Source of the DNA: Paracoccus marinus
GTDB lineage: Bacteria > Pseudomonadota > Alphaproteobacteria > Rhodobacterales > Rhodobacteraceae
Assembly: GCF_007018965.1 (NCBI RefSeq)
Contig: NZ_VJYZ01000005.1
Coordinates: forward strand, 248,001-312,000
Length of the DNA stretch: 64,000 nucleotides
Reading direction: 5' to 3'
Shown: in pieces, positions 43,254 through 52,713 of the stretch
How the letters are laid out: each line of letters begins with the position of its first letter
Numbering within the stretch: the first letter of the stretch is position 1
Notes under the pieces: generated by a model
Seen by the model: only the letters and a program-made list of their open reading frames with translations
Database searches by the model: none
What the model was told of the DNA's origin: nothing
Position numbers and translations under genes: made by a program

Positions 43254-44917
43254 TGTACCAGTACGACGACTTTGACCGCGCCTTTCTGGACGAGCGCAAC
43301 CGCCAGTTCCGCGCCCAGGTCGAACGCCGTGTAGACGGCGCGCTGACCGAGGATGAGTTCAAGCCGCTGCGGCTGATGAACGGCGTTTATCTGCAGCTTC
43401 ACGCCTACATGCTGCGGGTGGCGATCCCCTATGGCACGCTGCGTTCGGACCAGATGCGCGCGCTCGCGGACCTCGCCGAACGCTGGGATCGCGGCTACGG
43501 TCATTTCACGACCCGGCAGAACATCCAGTACAACTGGCCGCGCTTGGCCGACATCCCGGACATGCTGGACCACCTCGCGACCGTGGGGCTGCACGCGATC
43601 CAGACCTCGGGCAACACGATCCGCAACGTGACCGCCGACCACTTCTCGGGCGCCGCCGCCGACGAGATCGCGGACCCGCGCCCGGTGGCCGAGCTGCTGC
43701 GCCAGTGGTCCACCGACCATCCGGAGTTCCAGTTCCTGCCGCGCAAGTTCAAGATCGCGATCACCGGCTCGCCCAACGACCGCGCCGTCACCCGCTCGCA
43801 CGACATCGGCCTGCGGATGATCGAGCGGGGCGGCGAGGCGGGGTTCGAGGTTCTGGTGGGCGGCGGCCTTGGCCGGACGCCGCTGATCGGGCAGGTGCTG
43901 CGGGACTTCCTGCCCCGGGCGGACCTGCTGCCTTACGTGGAATCGATCCTCGCCGCCTACAACGCCGCCGGGCGGCGCGACAACAAGTACAAGGCGCGGC
44001 TGAAGATCACCGTTCTGGAAGGCGGGCTGGACGAGTTCCGCGACGCGGTGGAGGCCGAGTTTCCCGCCCGCCGCGCCGCCTTCACCGGCGTCGATCAGGC
44101 GCTGCTGGCCGACATCACCGACTTCTTCGCACCCCCCGCCTTCCGCGACGCGGACGAGGGCCTGCTGGATGCGGCCCGCGCGGTCGATCCGGTGTTCCGG
44201 GCGTGGACCGACACCAACCTGCACCCGCACCGCCGCGCCGACCACGCCATCGTCACCCTGTCTCTGAAAGCGCACGGGGCGACGCCGGGCGACGCCACGG
44301 CGGAACAGATGCGGGCGATGGCCGATCTCGCCGACGCCTACGGCTACGGTGAGCTTCGGATCAGCCACGAGCAGAACGTCATCCTGCCGCATGTGCCAAA
44401 GGACGCGCTGCCGGCGCTGCACCGGGAGCTGAAGGCGCAGGGCCTCGCGACCGCCAACGTGGGCCTTGCGTCGGACATCATCGCCTGCCCTGGCATGGAC
44501 TACTGCGCCCTTGCCACCGCCCGGTCGATCCCGGTCGCGCAGGCGATCGCGCTGGCGCTCGAGGAACGCGAGGCCGAGGTCGGGCAGCTGAAGATCAAGA
44601 TCTCGGGTTGCATTAACGCCTGCGGGCATCACCACGTGGGGCATATCGGGATCCTGGGCCTCGATCGGGCGGGCGTCGAAAACTACCAGATCACGCTGGG
44701 CGGCGACGGCACCGAACGTGCGGCCATCGGCGAGCGCACCGGCCCGGGCTTTCCCGCCGACCGGATCGTGCCCGCGATCGAACGACTGGTGGACGCCTAT
44801 CTCGACCTGCGCGAAGACGCGGACGAGCCCTTCATCGACACCTACCGCCGCGTCGGCATGGACCCCTTCAAGGCCGCCCTTTACGATCAGGCAGGGGATA
44901 CCGCCCATGCCGCATGA
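43253..44917 (+). CDS. cysI: Sulfite reductase hemoprotein (nitrite/sulfite reductase family)
   Basis: This 554-residue cytoplasmic enzyme reduces sulfite to sulfide with six electrons. The siroheme/[4Fe-4S] cysteines are visible as CPGMDYC (Cys412, Cys418) and CINAC (Cys453, Cys457). The duplicated ferredoxin-like half-domain begins with HFTTRQNIQYNW and is repeated as SHEQNVILPHV. I chose the ATG at 43253, overlapping the DUF2849 stop. It belongs to the ferredoxin-type group; the nearby fpr gene is the likely electron source, since no cysJ is seen. Confidence 0.92.
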   Translation: MYQYDDFDRAFLDERNRQFRAQVERRVDGALTEDEFKPLRLMNGVYLQLHAYMLRVAIPYGTLRSDQMRALADLAERWDRGYGHFTTRQNIQYNWPRLADIPDMLDHLATVGLHAIQTSGNTIRNVTADHFSGAAADEIADPRPVAELLRQWSTDHPEFQFLPRKFKIAITGSPNDRAVTRSHDIGLRMIERGGEAGFEVLVGGGLGRTPLIGQVLRDFLPRADLLPYVESILAAYNAAGRRDNKYKARLKITVLEGGLDEFRDAVEAEFPARRAAFTGVDQALLADITDFFAPPAFRDADEGLLDAARAVDPVFRAWTDTNLHPHRRADHAIVTLSLKAHGATPGDATAEQMRAMADLADAYGYGELRISHEQNVILPHVPKDALPALHRELKAQGLATANVGLASDIIACPGMDYCALATARSIPVAQAIALALEEREAEVGQLKIKISGCINACGHHHVGHIGILGLDRAGVENYQITLGGDGTERAAIGERTGPGFPADRIVPAIERLVDAYLDLREDADEPFIDTYRRVGMDPFKAALYDQAGDTAHAA

Positions 44918-46178
44918 TCTGGCGCCCATGGACCTGTCGGACGCGACCTCGGCGGAGCTTGCCGACCGCGCGGCCGCGCTGAACGCCGCCTATCGCAACC
45001 ACTCGGCCTTTGCGGTGATGAGCCGCGCGATGGACGACCCGTCGGTCGGCACCGTCGCGCTGGTGTCGTCGTTCGGGGCGGAATCGGTCGTGCTGCTGCA
45101 CATGCTGTCGGTGATGGACCGCCGCCGGCCGGTGCTGTTTCTGGAAACCGGAATGCTGTTTCGCGAAACGCTGGACTATCAGCGCGATCTGGCCGAACGC
45201 TTCGGCCTGACCGACCTGCGGCTGATCCGCCCGGACGACGCCGCGCTGGCGGCGGTGGACCCGGACGGCACGCTCAACACCCGCGACACCGACGCCTGCT
45301 GCGCGGTCCGCAAGGTCCGCCCGCTCGAACAGGCGCTGGCGCCGTTCGACGCCTGGATCACCGGCCGCAAGCGGTTTCAAAGCGGCACCCGCGCCGCGCT
45401 CGAGTTCTTCGAGCCCGACGGGGCGCGGCTGAAGATCAACCCGCTGGCCTGCTGGACGCCCGAGGACGTGCGCGACTACATGGACAACAACCGCCTGCCA
45501 CGCCACCCGCTGGTCGCCAAGGGGTTTCCGTCCATCGGCTGCGCGCCCTGCACCACGGCGGTCGCGCCCGGCGAGGACCCGCGCGCCGGACGCTGGCGCG
45601 GCAAGACCAAGGAAGAATGCGGCATCCACTTCGTGAACGGGCGCATGGTGCGCGGCCCGGCGCCGAAGGCCGACGAAACGATGGGGGAGACGATCGTGGC
45701 CAAGGATATTGTGGCGGAAGACCGGGGCGTCGAAGCGCCCGCGCCCGAGCTTGCCGCTGACGCGCCGGCCGCGCCCGTGATCGCGCGTGACGACGGCTTC
45801 AGCGCCGAGGACTGGCACGCGCCCTTCGACGCGCTGGCCGACCTGACCGAGGCAGGCGCGGCAGCCGTTGACGTGCCGTCCGACGCCGATCCGGCCGCGC
45901 TTGCAGGCAGGCTGGATGCCGCCCGCATCATCCGGGTGGACTTCCCGTCGTTCTCGGACGGGCGCGGCTTCACCATCGCCAGGCGCCTGCGCGAGATGGG
46001 CTATACCGGCCGGCTGCGCGCGCGGGGCGTGATCGCCGACCAGTACGCGATGGCGCGCCGGTCCGGGTTCGACGAGGTCGAGGTCGCCCCCCAGCTGGCC
46101 GCCCGCCAGCCCGAGGACCAGTGGCTCGCCCGCGCGCAATGGCGCGCCAACGACTACCAGGCCCGCCTGCGCGGCTGA
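44907..46178 (+). CDS. cysH: Adenylylsulfate (APS) reductase CysH fused to a DUF934 domain
   Basis: This is a 423-residue two-part protein. Residues 1-250 are CysH: LVSSFGAESVVLLHML (nucleotide-binding loop), DACC (Cys131-132), GCAPC (Cys212, 215) and the catalytic ECGIH (Cys237). The Cys-Cys plus CxxC set binds a [4Fe-4S] cluster and marks the APS-using, not PAPS-using, type. After a 40-residue Ala/Pro/Glu-rich linker, residues about 292-420 are a DUF934 domain (DFPSFSDGRGFTIARRLRE, GFDEVEVAP). The two are normally separate genes. The start overlaps the cysI stop by 11 bases. Confidence 0.88.
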   Translation: MPHDLAPMDLSDATSAELADRAAALNAAYRNHSAFAVMSRAMDDPSVGTVALVSSFGAESVVLLHMLSVMDRRRPVLFLETGMLFRETLDYQRDLAERFGLTDLRLIRPDDAALAAVDPDGTLNTRDTDACCAVRKVRPLEQALAPFDAWITGRKRFQSGTRAALEFFEPDGARLKINPLACWTPEDVRDYMDNNRLPRHPLVAKGFPSIGCAPCTTAVAPGEDPRAGRWRGKTKEECGIHFVNGRMVRGPAPKADETMGETIVAKDIVAEDRGVEAPAPELAADAPAAPVIARDDGFSAEDWHAPFDALADLTEAGAAAVDVPSDADPAALAGRLDAARIIRVDFPSFSDGRGFTIARRLREMGYTGRLRARGVIADQYAMARRSGFDEVEVAPQLAARQPEDQWLARAQWRANDYQARLRG

Positions 46179-46234
46179 CGCCCCGCGCTTTCCCGACCGA
46201 CCCACGGCGACGCCCGCCGGCCGAAAGGATGTCC

Positions 46235-47107
46235 ATGAACCAGATCGCCGCCACCCCAAACGCCGCCACGGCCGAAACCGTCGCCGCCCCCGTGGCCGCC
46301 CCTGTGGCCACCCCCGCCACGATCCCCGATGCGACCGAGGTCACGGCCGTCACCCACTGGACCGACCGGCTGTTCTCGTTCCGCTGCAAGCGGCCGGCGG
46401 CGCTGCGGTTCCGGTCGGGGGAGTTCGTGATGATCGGCTTGCCGGGCGATCCCGACCCGGTCACCGACCGCAGCAAGCCGGTCATGCGCGCCTATTCCAT
46501 CGCCTCGCCCGCCTGGGACGACGAGCTCGAGTTCTATTCGATCAAGGTCGCGGACGGGCCGCTGACCTCGCGGCTTCAGCACGTCCGGCCCGGCGACCTG
46601 ATCATCCTGCGGCCCAAGCCTGTGGGCACGCTGGTCCACGACGCGATCCTGCCGGGGAAACGGCTGTGGCTGTTCGCGACCGGCACCGGCTTCGCGCCGT
46701 TCGCGAGCCTGCTGCGCGAGCCCGAGACGTGGGAGCGCTTCGACCGCGTGATCGTCACCCACACCTGCCGCGAGGTCGCGGACCTGGCTTACGGGCGCGC
46801 GATCGTGGCGGCGTTGCCCGACGATCCGCTGATCGGTGAGCTGGTCGGCAACAAGCTCAGCTACTATCCCACGACCACGCGGCAGGACAGCGTTCACACC
46901 GGCCGGATCACCGACCTGCTGCGGGCGGGGACGGCGCAGCGCGACCTGGGGATCGACGCGATTTCGGCCGCGACCGACCGCGCGATGATCTGCGGATCGC
47001 TGGACTTCAACATTGACATCAAGGCCGTCCTCGAAGGGTTCGGGCTGGGGGAGGGCGCGAACTCGGACCCGCGCCACTACGTCGTCGAAAAAGCTTTTGT
47101 CGGCTGA
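46235..47107 (+). CDS. fpr: Ferredoxin--NADP+ reductase
   Basis: This 290-residue FAD enzyme moves electrons between NADPH and ferredoxin or flavodoxin. FAD-binding RAYSIAS and the NADP-binding GTGFAPFASLLREPE are clear, as are CGSLDFN and the terminal VVEKAFVG of bacterial Fpr. The first 35 residues are an unusual Ala/Thr/Pro-rich leader (AAPVAAPVATPA). AAAGGA precedes the chosen ATG at 46235; an ATG at 46229 is also possible. It lies 56 bases after cysH and probably powers the sulfite reductase. Confidence 0.92.
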   Translation: MNQIAATPNAATAETVAAPVAAPVATPATIPDATEVTAVTHWTDRLFSFRCKRPAALRFRSGEFVMIGLPGDPDPVTDRSKPVMRAYSIASPAWDDELEFYSIKVADGPLTSRLQHVRPGDLIILRPKPVGTLVHDAILPGKRLWLFATGTGFAPFASLLREPETWERFDRVIVTHTCREVADLAYGRAIVAALPDDPLIGELVGNKLSYYPTTTRQDSVHTGRITDLLRAGTAQRDLGIDAISAATDRAMICGSLDFNIDIKAVLEGFGLGEGANSDPRHYVVEKAFVG

Positions 47108-47147
47108 ACGAGGCCGTCTTGCCGCAGGATGCGGAGCCCCGCCACTT

Positions 47148-47167
47148 TACATTCATCCATGACTGTA
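47148..47167. promoter_or_regulatory. AcrR-type operator upstream of the TetR gene
   Basis: TACATTCAT-CC-ATGACTGTA is a near-perfect palindrome (8 of 9 arm positions) very similar to the TACATACAT...ATGTATGTA operator of E. coli AcrR. It overlaps a promoter made of TTTACA (47146-47151) and TATTAC (47168-47173, 16-base spacer), 32 bases before the TetR start. It is the expected target of that regulator. Confidence 0.65.
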
Positions 47168-47198
47168 TATTACTGCGCCTCGACAACGGGTGTGGGCG

Positions 47199-47873
47199 AT
47201 GCGGCGGACCAAGGAAGAATCGGAGCTGACGCGCGCCGCGATCCTGAACGCGGCCGAGCGGGTGTTCTGCGAGCAGGGCTTCGCAGGCGCGACCATCGAC
47301 GGGATTTCCCGCGCCGCCGGCCTGACGCGGGGCGCTTTCTACTGGCACTTCAAGGACAAGGCCGAGCTTCTTGGCGCGCTTTATGCGCGATCTGTGCTGC
47401 CACAGGAACTGATCCTCAGCAGCGCGGCCGAAACCGGCAGCGATCCCCTGTGCTCGCTCATGGATGCGGGCGTCGCATCGCTGCGCGAGTTCGAGGAGGA
47501 CGAGGGCAAGCAGCGGATGTTCCGCATCATGTCCGACATGACCATCGGCGACGACGCGCGGACGAACCTTGCGCGGGTCGACGCCGAACTCGATGCGCTG
47601 ATCCTGCGCGTGATGACCTGCGCCAAGGATACCGGCGGGCTGCATCCTGAAATCTGCGCGCGCGAGGCGGCGGTGTTCGTGGGCGTCACCATCGGCGGTC
47701 TGCTGGCCGAATGGCTGCGCTCGGGCAAGTCGTTCCCGCTTGCGTCCTACGGCGAAAAGCTGCTGCGCCGCCACATCGCGATGCTGCGCGGCGATGCGGT
47801 GGGCTGCGGGCTGGCGCCTGCGCCCGGACCCGCGCCGGAAACTGCCGCCGCACCGGCCGCCATAACCGACTGA
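47199..47873 (+). CDS. TetR-family repressor of the RND efflux genes (AcrR/TtgR-like)
   Basis: This 224-residue repressor starts MRRTKEESELTRAAILNAAE, then the helix-turn-helix ATIDGISRAAGLTRGAFYWHFKDKAEL. The AGLTRGAFYWHF recognition helix is characteristic of the AcrR/TtgR/MtrR group that controls RND pumps and senses their substrates. The C-terminal ligand domain ends in an Ala/Pro-rich tail. I chose the ATG at 47199 over a GTG at 47190. It runs in the same direction as the pump genes, 78 bases before the adaptor, unlike acrR, which is divergent from acrAB in E. coli. Confidence 0.88.
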   Translation: MRRTKEESELTRAAILNAAERVFCEQGFAGATIDGISRAAGLTRGAFYWHFKDKAELLGALYARSVLPQELILSSAAETGSDPLCSLMDAGVASLREFEEDEGKQRMFRIMSDMTIGDDARTNLARVDAELDALILRVMTCAKDTGGLHPEICAREAAVFVGVTIGGLLAEWLRSGKSFPLASYGEKLLRRHIAMLRGDAVGCGLAPAPGPAPETAAAPAAITD

Positions 47874-47951
47874 CCAGACCCGAACCGCCCGGCCAGCGTT
47901 GGCCAAACCCCAGGCGCCCCGCCGCCCCAACCGATCATCCGAAGGCTCGCC

Positions 47952-49430
47952 ATGCCCCGCACCGTCCGCCCCCGCCGTCCGTCCCGTCCTGTTCAGGGCG
48001 GCCGCTTCGGCCATATCGCCGTGACCCTTGCGGGCGCGATCCTGACGGCGTTGCCCGCCGCCGCGCCGGCGCAGGACCAGGCGGGTGGCGAGGCGCCGCC
48101 GCCCGCCAGCGTCTCGGTCGTCACGGCGCAGCCCACCGACTACACCATGACCGTGCGCCTGCCCGGGCGGATCAAGGCGTCCACCATTTCCGAGGTGCGG
48201 CCGCAGGTGTCGGGCATCATCCGCGAGCGGCAGTTCGAGGAAGGGGCCGAGGTCGAGGCGGGCCAGCCCCTGTATACCATCGAGCCCGACACCTATGCCG
48301 CGGGCGCGGCGGCGGCGCGCGCGGGCGTCGCGCAGGCGCAGTCGAACTTCGACCTCGCCGCGCGCGAGGCCGACCGGGCCGAGGAACTCTTCGCGAACAA
48401 CACCACGCCGGGCCAGCGCCGCGACAGCGCCATCGCCGCGCGCGAAAGCGCGGATGCCGCTCTGCAACTGGCCAAGGCCGAGCTGCAGGCGGCCGAGATC
48501 GACCTTGAGCGGACGACGATCCGGGCGCCCATCGCGGGCGTGATCGGCTTTTCACAGGCGACGCCCGGCACGCTGGTCGCGGCCCAGCAACCCGAACCGC
48601 TGACCACGATCCGCGCGCTCGATCCTGTCTATGTCGATGTCACGCAGTCGGCCAACGACCTGTTGCAGTGGCGGCAGTCGGCTGAACACGGCGGCGTGCT
48701 GGCGACGGGGCAGGCGACGCTGATCCTGCCCACCGGCGACACCTACCCGATCAAGGGCGAGCTGCGCGCGGCCGAGCCGCAGGTCGAGCCGACCACCGGC
48801 ATGATCGCGCTGCGGATCGCGTTTCCGAACCCCGACCAGCTGCTGCTGCCCGGCCTTTACGTCGAGGTCGAGCTGCCGCAGATGGAGGAAGAGGACGCCT
48901 ATCTCGTCCCCATGGCGGCCGTGATGCGCGACGCCGAGGGCGCGCCGTCGGCCTGGGTGGTCGAGAACGGGACGGTCGCGGCGCGGCCGCTGACGGTTCT
49001 CACGTCGGACGAAAGCAACTGGGTCGTGACCGACGGGCTGAAGCCGCGCGACCAGATCATCACGGCGGGCTTCCAGAAGACCGGCCCCGGCGCGCCGGTT
49101 GTCATCGCCCCTCCCGCAGGCGCACCCGCAGGCGCACCCGCAGGCGTTCCGGCCCCTGAGGCGGCCGCCGATGGCGCCCCCGCCCAGGCCGCACCCGCCG
49201 AAGGCGGCGCGCCGGGCGAGGCACCGGCACCCGTTGGCGAGGCTGCCGCGCCGCAGGCGCCCGTCGATGGCGCAGCCGCCCCGGCCGCCGACGCGCCCGC
49301 GCAAGCGCCCGCAGCCACCGAACCTGCCGCGCGCGACCCCGCGACCGACCCCGCGTCCGGCCCCGCAGCCGCCGCGCCCGAAAGCACCGGCACCGCCCCG
49401 GCATCCGACGCCGCGCCGGAAGGAAACTGA
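47952..49430 (+). CDS. RND efflux periplasmic adaptor (AcrA/MexA family)
   Basis: This is a 492-residue membrane-fusion protein. An export signal with a long basic start (residues 1-41) precedes the barrel-sandwich motif VRPQVSGIIRERQFEEGAEV, an alpha-hairpin (VAQAQSNFDLAAREADRAEE to LAKAELQAAEIDLERT) and IRAPIAGVIGFS. From about residue 380 there is a 110-residue Ala/Pro/Gly-rich tail absent from typical AcrA, including a 12-base tandem repeat coding APAG. No lipobox Cys is evident at the signal end, so it may be soluble in the periplasm. The pump gene follows after three bases. Confidence 0.9.
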   Translation: MPRTVRPRRPSRPVQGGRFGHIAVTLAGAILTALPAAAPAQDQAGGEAPPPASVSVVTAQPTDYTMTVRLPGRIKASTISEVRPQVSGIIRERQFEEGAEVEAGQPLYTIEPDTYAAGAAAARAGVAQAQSNFDLAAREADRAEELFANNTTPGQRRDSAIAARESADAALQLAKAELQAAEIDLERTTIRAPIAGVIGFSQATPGTLVAAQQPEPLTTIRALDPVYVDVTQSANDLLQWRQSAEHGGVLATGQATLILPTGDTYPIKGELRAAEPQVEPTTGMIALRIAFPNPDQLLLPGLYVEVELPQMEEEDAYLVPMAAVMRDAEGAPSAWVVENGTVAARPLTVLTSDESNWVVTDGLKPRDQIITAGFQKTGPGAPVVIAPPAGAPAGAPAGVPAPEAAADGAPAQAAPAEGGAPGEAPAPVGEAAAPQAPVDGAAAPAADAPAQAPAATEPAARDPATDPASGPAAAAPESTGTAPASDAAPEGN

Positions 49431-49433
49431 TCC

Positions 49434-52400
49434 ATGTCACGCTTCTTCATCGACAGGCCGATCTTCGCCTGGGTGATCGCGATCATCATCATGGGGCTTG
49501 GCACCCTGTCGATCCTGCGGCTGCCGATCTCGCAATATCCGACCATCGCCGGTCCCTCGGTCGTCATCAACGCGGTCTATCCGGGCGCGTCGGCGGAAAC
49601 CGTGTCGGACACGGTGGTGCAGGTGATCGAACGGCAGATGACCGGGATCGACGGGCTGCGCTACATCAACTCCAGCACCACCTCGACGGGCGGGGCGACG
49701 GTCACGCTGAACTTTGAGCTGGGGACCGACCCCGACATCGCGCAGGTGCAGGTGCAGAACAAGCTCGCGCAGGCGAACGCGAGCCTGCCCGAGCCGGTGG
49801 CGCGGCAGGGCGTAACGGTCCAGAAGTCCGGCTCGGGCTTCCTGATGGTCATTGGCCTGGTGTCCACGGACGGGTCGCGCTCGGCCATCGACCTTAACGA
49901 CTACCTCAACTCCTACGTCGTCGACTCGCTGTCGCGGCTGGAAGGGGTGGGCGGCGTCCAGGTGTTCGGGACCGAATACGCGATGCGGATCTGGCTCGAC
50001 CCGGTGAAGCTGAAATACTACGACATGACCCCCGACCAGGTGGTCGCCGCGATCCGGGCGCAGAACGCGCAGATCTCGGCGGGCGCGTTCGGGCAGATGC
50101 CCGCGCCGCAGGGCCAGCAGCTGAACGCCACGATCACCGCGCAGTCGCTGCTGCGCACGCCCGAGGACTTCGAGCGGATCGTGCTGCGCGCCGACACCGA
50201 CGGCGGGCTCGTGTTGCTGCGCGACGTGGCCCGGGCCGAGCTTGGCACCGAAAGCTACGAGATCGCGGGCTTCTACAACGGCGACCCGGCGTCGGGGATG
50301 GCGGTGCAGCTTGCCTCGGGGGCAAACGCGCTCGACACGGCCGAGACCGTCAAGGCGCATGTGGATCAGCTGGCCAAGTTCCTGCCCGCAGGCACCCAGT
50401 TCGTCATTCCCTACGACACGACCCCGTTCGTCCTGATCTCGATCGAGGCGGTGATCGACACGCTGATCGAGGCGATCGCCCTCGTCGTCCTCGTCATGCT
50501 GGTGTTCCTGCACAACTTCCGCGCGACGCTCATCCCGACGCTGGCGGTGCCGGTCGTCATCCTGGGCACGTTCGGGATCATGGGACTGCTGGGGTTCAGC
50601 ATCAACACGCTGACCATGCTCGCGATGGTGCTGGCGATCGGGCTGCTGGTCGATGACGCCATCGTGGTGGTCGAGAACGTCGAGCGGATCATGCGCGACG
50701 AGGGGCTGGGCCCTGTCGAGGCGACGCGCAAGTCGATGGATGAGATTTCCGGCGCGCTTGTTGGCATCGGCCTTGTCGTGTCGGCGGTGTTCGTGCCGAT
50801 GGCGTTCTTCGGCGGCTCGACCGGCGAGATGTACAAGCAGTTCTCGGTCACCATCGTGTCGGCGATGTTGTTGTCGGTGGTGGTGGCGCTGATCTTCACG
50901 CCCGCGCTGTGCGCGACGCTGCTGAAACCCTATGACCACTCGCACGACCCCGACCAGCAGGCCGCCCGCGCGAAAAGCGGCCAGCGCGGCCCCCGCAAGG
51001 GCATCCTCGCGCGCCTCGGCTCGGGGTTCAGCGACGGGTTCGAGCGGGTGTTTTCCCGGATCACCAACGGCTATGCCGCGATCGTGCGGGCAGTGACGGC
51101 CGGTCCGCTCAAGATGCTGATCGTCTATGCGCTGATCGTGGGCGGCATGGTCGTGATGTACCAGCGCACCCCGACCTCGTTCCTTCCGGGCGAGGATCAG
51201 GGCGCGATCATGACCATCGTGCAGGCGCCCTCGGGCACCACGGCCGAGGCGACCGAGGCGGTGCTTGAAAACGTCTCGAACTACTGGACCACGGCCGAGG
51301 CCGACAACGTCGAGTCGGTCTTTTCGGTGCGCGGCTTCTCGTTCGTGGGGCAGGGGCAGAACGTCGGCATGATGTTCGTCCGCCTGAAGGAGTGGGACAC
51401 GCGCACGTCGCCCGAAGCCTCGGCCGAGGCGATCGGCGGGCGCGCCTTCGGCCCCCTGATGGGCGGCATCCGCGAGGCGATGGTGATCCCGATCGTGCCC
51501 CCCGCGGTCCTGGAGCTTGGGAACTCGGACGGGTTCTCGGGCATCCTGACCGCCGCCGCCGGGCAATCGCACGAGGAGCTGCTGGCCGCGCGCAACCAGC
51601 TTCTGGGCCTTGCCGGGCAAAGCAAGGTCGTGACCGCGGTCCGCCCAAGCGGGGTCGAGGACGCGTCGCAGTTCCAGCTGAACATCGACTGGGCCAAGGC
51701 GGGCGCGGTCGGGGTAACGGCGGCCGACGTCGGTTCGTTCCTCTCCACCATCTGGTCGGGCACCTACGTCAACGACTTCATCTACAACGGCCGGATCAAG
51801 CGGGTCTATGTGCAGGGCGAGCCCTGGGCGCGCACCGCGCCCAAGGACCTGTCGCTGTGGCGGGTTCAGAACACGAACGGCGAGTTCGTGGACTTCTCGA
51901 CCTTCGCGACGCAGGACTGGGTCTATGGCCCGCAGCAGGTGTCGCGCTACAACGCGGTGCCGTCCATGGCGATCGACGGCAGCGCCGCGCCGGGATCGTC
52001 CACCGGCGAGGCGCTGGCCGAGATGGAGCGTCTGGCCGCCGAACTGCCGCCCGGCTTCTCGCTGGAATGGACCGGCCTGTCGCTGGAGGAAAAGGAGGCC
52101 GGGGCGGGCGCCATGACGCTGTATGCGCTGGCGCTGGCGGCGGTGTTCCTGTGTCTTGCCGCGCTTTACGAAAGCTGGACCATTCCGGTCGCGGTGCTGC
52201 TGGCGATGCCCGTGGGGATCCTCGGCGCGCTGATCGGGGCCTATGTGGGCGGGCAGACGAACGGGGTCTATTTTCAGGTGGGGCTGCTGACCGTCGTGGG
52301 CCTGACCGGCAAGAACGGGATCCTGATCGTCGAGTTCGCGCGCGAGCGGATGGAGACGACGGGCGAAACCGCGCTGCAGGCGGTGCGCGAGGCGGCCAAG

Positions 52401-52634
52401 ATCCGGTTCCGGCCGATCCTGATGACCTCGCTCGCCTTCGGGCTGGGGGTGGTGCCGCTGCTGCTGTCCTCGGGCGCGGGTGCCGGCGCGCGGGTCGCGA
52501 TCGGCTACGCCACGTTCTTCGGGACGGTCACGGGCACGACCCTGACGCTGATCTTCGTGCCGGTGTTCTTCGTGCTGATCGACCGCATCTTCGGGCGCAG
52601 GAAGGCGGCACCGGCGCAGGCAAAGCCCGCCTGA
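49434..52634 (+). CDS. RND efflux pump inner-membrane transporter (AcrB/MexB, HAE1 family)
   Basis: This 1066-residue proton/drug antiporter is of typical length, with twelve helices and two large periplasmic loops. Landmarks are FFIDRPIFAWVIAI at the start, the proton-relay pair in GLLVDDAIVVVENVERIM (adjacent Asp-Asp in helix 4), FFGGSTGEMYKQFS, and the relay Lys in VGLTGKNGILIVEFA (helix 10). It pairs with the adaptor gene just upstream. No outer-membrane channel gene follows, so a TolC-type protein must come from elsewhere. A strong terminator ends the unit. Confidence 0.95.
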   Translation: MSRFFIDRPIFAWVIAIIIMGLGTLSILRLPISQYPTIAGPSVVINAVYPGASAETVSDTVVQVIERQMTGIDGLRYINSSTTSTGGATVTLNFELGTDPDIAQVQVQNKLAQANASLPEPVARQGVTVQKSGSGFLMVIGLVSTDGSRSAIDLNDYLNSYVVDSLSRLEGVGGVQVFGTEYAMRIWLDPVKLKYYDMTPDQVVAAIRAQNAQISAGAFGQMPAPQGQQLNATITAQSLLRTPEDFERIVLRADTDGGLVLLRDVARAELGTESYEIAGFYNGDPASGMAVQLASGANALDTAETVKAHVDQLAKFLPAGTQFVIPYDTTPFVLISIEAVIDTLIEAIALVVLVMLVFLHNFRATLIPTLAVPVVILGTFGIMGLLGFSINTLTMLAMVLAIGLLVDDAIVVVENVERIMRDEGLGPVEATRKSMDEISGALVGIGLVVSAVFVPMAFFGGSTGEMYKQFSVTIVSAMLLSVVVALIFTPALCATLLKPYDHSHDPDQQAARAKSGQRGPRKGILARLGSGFSDGFERVFSRITNGYAAIVRAVTAGPLKMLIVYALIVGGMVVMYQRTPTSFLPGEDQGAIMTIVQAPSGTTAEATEAVLENVSNYWTTAEADNVESVFSVRGFSFVGQGQNVGMMFVRLKEWDTRTSPEASAEAIGGRAFGPLMGGIREAMVIPIVPPAVLELGNSDGFSGILTAAAGQSHEELLAARNQLLGLAGQSKVVTAVRPSGVEDASQFQLNIDWAKAGAVGVTAADVGSFLSTIWSGTYVNDFIYNGRIKRVYVQGEPWARTAPKDLSLWRVQNTNGEFVDFSTFATQDWVYGPQQVSRYNAVPSMAIDGSAAPGSSTGEALAEMERLAAELPPGFSLEWTGLSLEEKEAGAGAMTLYALALAAVFLCLAALYESWTIPVAVLLAMPVGILGALIGAYVGGQTNGVYFQVGLLTVVGLTGKNGILIVEFARERMETTGETALQAVREAAKIRFRPILMTSLAFGLGVVPLLLSSGAGAGARVAIGYATFFGTVTGTTLTLIFVPVFFVLIDRIFGRRKAAPAQAKPA

Positions 52635-52661
52635 CGCCGCGCCGTCGCCGGCGGACATGAC

Positions 52662-52694
52662 GAGGGGCGCGGTCCGGTGGCCGCGCCCCTCTTT
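52662..52694 (+). terminator. Rho-independent terminator after the RND pump gene
   Basis: An 11-bp perfect stem (52662-52672 with 52681-52691) surrounds an eight-base loop, followed by TTT. It lies between the pump gene and the convergent serine hydrolase. Confidence 0.82.
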
Positions 52695-52713
52695 CCATCT
52701 CGCAACGCTGCGA

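Noticed and set aside
47891..47904. Small hairpin GGCCA-GCGT-TGGCC between the TetR and adaptor genes
   Set aside because: The stem is only five base pairs with no T-run, so not a convincing terminator; the genes may be co-transcribed.
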